Shown piece by piece: positions 60,775-64,000 of a DNA stretch of 64,000 nt (the stretch's first letter is position 1; each line of letters starts with the position of its first letter). The notes beneath the pieces are model-generated. The model made no database searches. It was not told the origin of the DNA and saw only the letters and a program-made list of their open reading frames with translations. The translations under genes and the position numbers were made by a program. Location of the stretch: the NCBI RefSeq assembly GCF_009733795.1, contig NZ_WNXX01000004.1:62001-126000 (forward strand), given 5' to 3'. This DNA is from Actinotalea caeni (GTDB lineage: Bacteria > Actinomycetota > Actinomycetes > Actinomycetales > Beutenbergiaceae).

Positions 60775-60796
60775 GCGTATGCGCAGATGCATACGC
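60775..60796. promoter_or_regulatory. Operator dyad between VanY-like gene and response regulator
   Basis: A perfect 8-bp inverted repeat, GCGTATGC (60775-60782) and GCATACGC (60789-60796), with a 6-nt spacer, lies in the 87-nt divergent gap. A further GATATGC half-like copy lies at about 60802. OmpR/VanR-type regulators bind such repeats, so it may control both genes. Confidence 0.6.
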
Positions 60797-60828
60797 TCGC
60801 GATATGCCTGGCTCGTAGCATCGACGGC

Positions 60829-61506
60829 GTGCGGGTGCTGATCGTGGAGGACGAGCCCTACCTGGCGCAGGCGATCCGGGACGGGCTGCGTCTGCAGGCG
60901 ATCGCGGCCGACGTCGCCGAGGACGGGGACACCGCCCTGGAGCTGCTCGACGTGCACGCCTACGACGTCGCCGTCCTCGACCGCGACATCCCGGGGCCGT
61001 CGGGGGACGACGTCGCGCGGTCGATCGTCGCCTCGGGCAGCGGGGTGCCGATCCTCATGCTGACGGCGGCCGACCGCCTGGACGACAAGGTGACCGGGTT
61101 CGAGATCGGCGCCGACGACTACCTGACGAAACCCTTCGAGCTGCGCGAGCTCGCGGTGCGGCTGCGCGCCCTGGCCCGCCGGCGCGGCGTCAGCCGACCG
61201 CCCGTCCGCGAGCTCGCCGGGGTGCGGCTCGACCCGTTCCGGCGGGAGGTGTACCGGGACGGTCGCTACGTCGCGCTGACGCGCAAGCAGTTCGCGGTGC
61301 TGGAGGTGCTGCTCGCGGCCGAGGGCGGCGTCGTCAGCTCCGAGGAGCTGCTCGAGCGGGCGTGGGACATGAACGCCGACCCGTTCACCAACGCCGTGCG
61401 CATCACGGTCTCTGCGCTGCGCAAGCGGCTCGGTGAGCCGTGGGTGATCGCCACCGTGCCCGGCGTCGGCTACCGCATCGACGCGGGCGGCGACGGCGAT
61501 GGGTAG
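60829..61506 (+). CDS. OmpR/VanR-type DNA-binding response regulator
   Basis: A 225-aa protein. The receiver domain has the acidic pocket (IVEDEPYLAQAIRDGLR), the phospho-Asp in VAVLDRDIPG (near residue 51), LTAADRL and the Lys in DDYLTKPFELREL. The C-terminal winged helix (about 135-225) includes LTRKQFAVLEVLLAAEGGVV and ALRKRLGEPWVIATVPGVGY. GTG start. It overlaps the sensor kinase gene by 8 nt. Its phosphorylation state should control the adjacent carboxypeptidase and perhaps itself. Confidence 0.92.
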   Translation: MRVLIVEDEPYLAQAIRDGLRLQAIAADVAEDGDTALELLDVHAYDVAVLDRDIPGPSGDDVARSIVASGSGVPILMLTAADRLDDKVTGFEIGADDYLTKPFELRELAVRLRALARRRGVSRPPVRELAGVRLDPFRREVYRDGRYVALTRKQFAVLEVLLAAEGGVVSSEELLERAWDMNADPFTNAVRITVSALRKRLGEPWVIATVPGVGYRIDAGGDGDG

Positions 61507-62623
61507 GAGGCCCGGGCTGAGCGTCCGCGCCAAGCTGGCGCTCAGCTACGCGGCGGTCGCGGTGCTGGTGGGCGGCCTGCTGCTGGCGGTCGTGTGGGTG
61601 TTCCTGCTGCGCTACGTGCCGGACGGCCCGCTCACGACCCCGCGAGGGTTCATCCCGAACCGCGGCGACCTCGAGCGCGCGTTCGTCCCGCGCGCCCGGC
61701 TCGCGATGATCTTCCTGCTGGTCGGGTCGCTGGTCGGCGGCTGGTGGCTGGCCGGGCGGATGCTGGCGCCGCTGGACCGGATCACGCGGGCGACGCGGCT
61801 GGCGGCACGGGGCGCGCTGGACCACAGGATCGCGCTGCCCGGCCGGCAGGACGAGCTGCGCGAGCTGGCGGACTCCTTCGACACGATGCTCGCGCGGCTG
61901 GAGGCGCACGTCGCCGAGCAGCGCCGTTTCGCCGCCAATGCCTCGCACGAGCTGCGCACCCCGCTCGCGACCATGCAGGCGATGATCGAGGTCGCGCGCA
62001 CCGACCCCGACCGCGACGTCGACGCGCTGCTGACGCGGCTGCACGAGATCAACGCCAGGGCGATCGAGCTGACGGAGTCGCTGCTGCTGCTCAGCCGTGC
62101 CGAGCAGGCGGCGTTCGTGCCGGAGCCGGTCGACCTGTCGCTGCTCGCCGAGGAGGCGCTCGAGGAGCTGCTGCCGCTCGCGGAGCGGCGCGGTCTGCAG
62201 GTCGCCGCGGGCGGGGACCCGGCGCCGACGCTCGGCTCCCCGGCGCTGCTCGTGCAGCTGGCCTCCAACCTCGTGCTGAACGCGATCGTCCACAACGTCC
62301 CCGGCGGGACGGTACAGGTGAGCACGCGGCGGGCCGGCGAGGTCGTGGAGCTGGTCGTGGAGAACACCGGTCCGGTGGTCGCCGACGACCTGGTCGCGCG
62401 ACTGGTCGAACCGTTCCAGCGCGGCAGCGAGCGCGTGCGTGCGGAGCAGCGCGGCGATCACGCCGGCGTCGGCCTGGGGCTGGCGATCGTCCGCACGATC
62501 ACGCGCGCGCACCGGGGCCGCCTTCGCATCCGGGCACGCGACGGCGGTGGTCTCGTCGTGCGGGTGGAGCTCCCGACCGCCGATGTGGCCGCCGCGCGCG
62601 CCCTCCCCGCACGAGTGGACTGA
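61499..62623 (+). CDS. Membrane sensor histidine kinase
   Basis: A 374-aa kinase. Two membrane helices (about 16-38 and 68-85) enclose a short 25-30 residue external loop. A HAMP region follows, then the HisKA domain with NASHELRTPLATMQA (phospho-His near residue 150) and the ATPase domain with N box SNLVLNAIVHN and G boxes HAGVGLGLAIVRT. The small loop suggests sensing within the membrane or through a partner rather than a large external domain. The ATG overlaps the regulator gene. Confidence 0.9.
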   Translation: MGRRPGLSVRAKLALSYAAVAVLVGGLLLAVVWVFLLRYVPDGPLTTPRGFIPNRGDLERAFVPRARLAMIFLLVGSLVGGWWLAGRMLAPLDRITRATRLAARGALDHRIALPGRQDELRELADSFDTMLARLEAHVAEQRRFAANASHELRTPLATMQAMIEVARTDPDRDVDALLTRLHEINARAIELTESLLLLSRAEQAAFVPEPVDLSLLAEEALEELLPLAERRGLQVAAGGDPAPTLGSPALLVQLASNLVLNAIVHNVPGGTVQVSTRRAGEVVELVVENTGPVVADDLVARLVEPFQRGSERVRAEQRGDHAGVGLGLAIVRTITRAHRGRLRIRARDGGGLVVRVELPTADVAAARALPARVD

Positions 62624-62660
62624 CGAGGGCTGTCGGCTCGCCGCCTCTCGTCTACTGTCT

Positions 62661-62672
62661 GTGCATGTGCAC
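62661..62672. promoter_or_regulatory. MarR operator candidate, site 1
   Basis: GTGCATGTGCAC, a dyad of GTGCA and TGCAC arms with a 2-nt centre, lies 24 nt upstream of the MarR start codon. The same 12-mer with one change occurs upstream of the SMR genes. Confidence 0.6.
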
Positions 62673-62696
62673 ACAACTAGTCGAACGACGGCGAGC

Positions 62697-63143
62697 GTGA
62701 GCACCAGCGACGCCTGGGCACGGGTCGCGACGTTGGCCGCTGCCGTCGACGGCGCCCTGGACCGCTGGCTGGCCGAGCACCACCGCGTCGGTCTCAGCGA
62801 GTACCGGGCACTCGGGCTGCTGGTCGCGGCACCGGCCAAGGAGCTGCGGATCGCGGAGCTGGCCCACGCCGTCGGGCTGACCTCGACCTCGACGACGCGG
62901 CTGGTGTCGCGGTTGGAGAGCAAGGGGCTCGCCCGGCGTGACCTCTGCGAGGACGACGGCCGCGGCGTGTACGCGGTCGTCACCGACGCGGGCGAGACGC
63001 TCGTCCGCGAGGTGCGCGCACCGTACGAGGAGCGGCTGCGCGCGATCCTGACCGACCCCGCCACCGTGGTCCCGCACCTCGACGTCGACACGCTCGGCGC
63101 CTCCCTGCAGGAGGTCGCCGCGCTCGTCGCGCCGCCGCGCTGA
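62697..63143 (+). CDS. MarR-family regulator of the downstream SMR efflux pair
   Basis: About 148 aa from the GTG at 62697; GTGs at 62661 and 62667 are in frame but lie inside the operator. The winged helix is LRIAELAHAVGLTSTSTTRL and VSRLESKGLARRDLCEDDGR with the wing YAVVTDAGE. It is co-directional with the efflux genes 115 nt downstream. It is inferred to repress itself and them, and to release DNA when a cationic or lipophilic drug binds. Confidence 0.88.
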   Translation: MSTSDAWARVATLAAAVDGALDRWLAEHHRVGLSEYRALGLLVAAPAKELRIAELAHAVGLTSTSTTRLVSRLESKGLARRDLCEDDGRGVYAVVTDAGETLVREVRAPYEERLRAILTDPATVVPHLDVDTLGASLQEVAALVAPPR

Positions 63144-63182
63144 CCGGGTGCCACCTCGCGGACCGACGCCACATGCTCGACA

Positions 63183-63199
63183 TATAGGTGCATGTACAC
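63183..63199 (+). promoter_or_regulatory. SMR promoter with MarR operator candidate, site 2
   Basis: TATAGG (63183-63188) fits a -10 box, and GTGCATGTACAC (63188-63199) overlaps the expected transcription start. It differs from site 1 at one position. The first SMR start is 59 nt downstream. Confidence 0.55.
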
Positions 63200-63258
63200 G
63201 TACTGATCCGCCATCCATCGGCGACCCGGCGTCGCCATCACGAGAGGAACACCCCCGA

Positions 63259-63579
63259 ATGAGCTGGCTCTACCTCGGTGTCGCCGTCGTCTTCGAGATC
63301 GCGGTCGGCATCGCCGCGGGCAAAGCGCGCGGCTTCACCCACCTGGGATGGACGCTTGCCACCCTGGCGAGCGGCGCCGTCGCGACCGTCTTCCTCAGCC
63401 GAGCGCTGCTGACCTTCGACGTCGGCGTCGGCTACGCCCTGTGGACCTCGCTCGCCGGCGTCGGCATCGTCGTCATCGGCGCGCTCTTCCTGTCCCAGCG
63501 CCTCACCTGGCGCAAGCTCCTCGGCGTCGCCGTCGTCATCACCGGCGTCGTGGGGCTCAACCTGGCCGGCGCGGCCTGA
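63259..63579 (+). CDS. SMR-family efflux transporter subunit A
   Basis: A 106-aa four-helix SMR protein. The ATG at 63259 has GAGAGGAA about 10 nt upstream. The conserved membrane Glu is in VAVVFEIAVGIAAGKA (residue 13), and the second half shows VGYALWTSLAGVGIVVIGAL and the helix-4 end GVVGLNLAGAA. It is a proton-coupled exporter of small cationic or guanidinium-like compounds. The second copy 26 nt downstream indicates a heterodimeric pair (EbrAB/YkkCD style), in which both subunits are needed. Confidence 0.93.
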   Translation: MSWLYLGVAVVFEIAVGIAAGKARGFTHLGWTLATLASGAVATVFLSRALLTFDVGVGYALWTSLAGVGIVVIGALFLSQRLTWRKLLGVAVVITGVVGLNLAGAA

Positions 63580-63605
63580 CCCGGCACGATCGAGAGGATC
63601 CCCTG

Positions 63606-64000
63606 ATGACCACGACCACCACCCCCCGTCCGGCCCGGGCCGAGACCACCCGGCGCGCCTGGCTGATGCTGCTCCTCGCGGGCGGCTTCGAGGTCGGCTA
63701 CGCCCTGAGCGTCAACGGCTCGAACGGCTTCACCCAGCCGCTCTGGTCGGGCGTCGCCGTCGTCTTCTTCCTCGGCACCCTCTACTTCCTCAGCGTCGCG
63801 CTCAAGGCGATCGACGTCGGCATCGGCTACGCCGTCTGGGCCGGTATCGGCGCCATAGGCGCCGCGGTGCTGGGGCCGGTGCTCTTCGACGAGCACCTCA
63901 CCCTCGCGAAGGCGGCGTGGCTCGCGGTGATCATCGCCGGCGTCGTCTGGCTGAAGCTCGCCGACCGCCCGGCATCGCGGGCCGCGGCCGAGGCCGCGGG
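63606..64000 (+). CDS. SMR-family efflux transporter subunit B (runs off the right edge)
   Basis: Read from the ATG at 63606 to the window end without a stop (131 codons), so the 3' end is missing. A Thr/Arg-rich start leads to helix 1 with the conserved Glu (LLLAGGFEVGYALSVNG), then VGIGYAVWAGIGAIGAAVLG and AAWLAVIIAGVVWLKLAD. It is longer than subunit A at both ends. It is the second half of the heterodimeric pump and is under the same MarR control. Confidence 0.9.
   Translation, partial: MTTTTTPRPARAETTRRAWLMLLLAGGFEVGYALSVNGSNGFTQPLWSGVAVVFFLGTLYFLSVALKAIDVGIGYAVWAGIGAIGAAVLGPVLFDEHLTLAKAAWLAVIIAGVVWLKLADRPASRAAAEAA

Noticed and set aside
60064-62623. Complete vancomycin-resistance cluster
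   Set aside because: Only a VanY-like peptidase and a two-component system are present. No vanH, vanA or vanX homologue is seen, so resistance cannot be claimed.

Overview
The window is a very GC-rich (roughly 70-75%, judged by eye) chromosomal segment from an actinomycete (Actinomycetota). The strongest evidence is the conserved near-origin cell-wall and division locus at 33-48 kb: fhaA-fhaB-pstP-rodA-pbpA-pknA-pknB on the + strand, facing pabA/trpG, a class E sortase, a DUF881 protein, crgA, a rhomboid protease and ppiA. This is the order known around Rv0009-Rv0020 in Mycobacterium, so the window probably lies near oriC. The complete C50-type carotenoid operon fits Micrococcales, Propionibacteriales or Corynebacteriales relatives. 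I cannot name the genus from sequence alone.

Layout. 0-9 kb: a catabolic cluster on the - strand (Gfo/Idh/MocA dehydrogenase, sugar-type ABC importer, RidA, class III aminotransferase, amidohydrolase, IclR regulator) with a divergent beta-propeller lactonase. 9.2-11.8 kb: a three-gene polymorphic-toxin operon (WXG-like partner, toxin with an exchangeable C-terminal tip, probable immunity gene), followed by an aldo/keto reductase remnant and a 28-bp tandem repeat. 12.3-22.1 kb: mixed accessory genes (Rid protein, RibD-type reductase with a divergent MarR regulator, SDR, lipoprotein hydrolase, cutA, a pRiA4b ORF-3-like protein, a secreted CAP protein). 22.4-25 kb: a secreted HNH/Excalibur nuclease, tRNA-Leu(CAG), a lipoprotein and a pyrimidine-dimer glycosylase.

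25-31 kb: a MarR regulator divergent from idi-crtE-crtB-crtI-crtYe-crtYf-crtEb. All seven genes are chained by 4-nt start/stop overlaps. Together they isomerise IPP, make GGPP, phytoene and lycopene, then elongate and cyclise it to a C50 carotenoid. 31-33 kb: pyruvate:quinone oxidoreductase. 33-42.5 kb: the Ser/Thr kinase, phosphatase, FHA and peptidoglycan-synthesis operon. 42.7-48.3 kb: its opposite-strand partners, with a ceramidase-like gene inserted next to crgA. 48.5-56 kb: a DUF5324-like membrane protein, argS, a one-piece sigma/anti-sigma/membrane sensor, a DUF2277 protein and a MinD-like ATPase.

56-64 kb: regulator-rich accessory DNA: TetR, FAD-dependent oxidase plus ECF41-type sigma factor, quinone oxidoreductase, a VanY-like peptidase divergent from a two-component system, and a MarR regulator in front of a paired SMR efflux pump that runs off the right edge. 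Several regulators have clear palindromes in their control regions. The most unusual non-genic structure is a perfect 21-bp inverted repeat inside the coding tail of rodA. Most operons use ATGA or GTGA overlaps, so starts were often fixed by the upstream stop codon.
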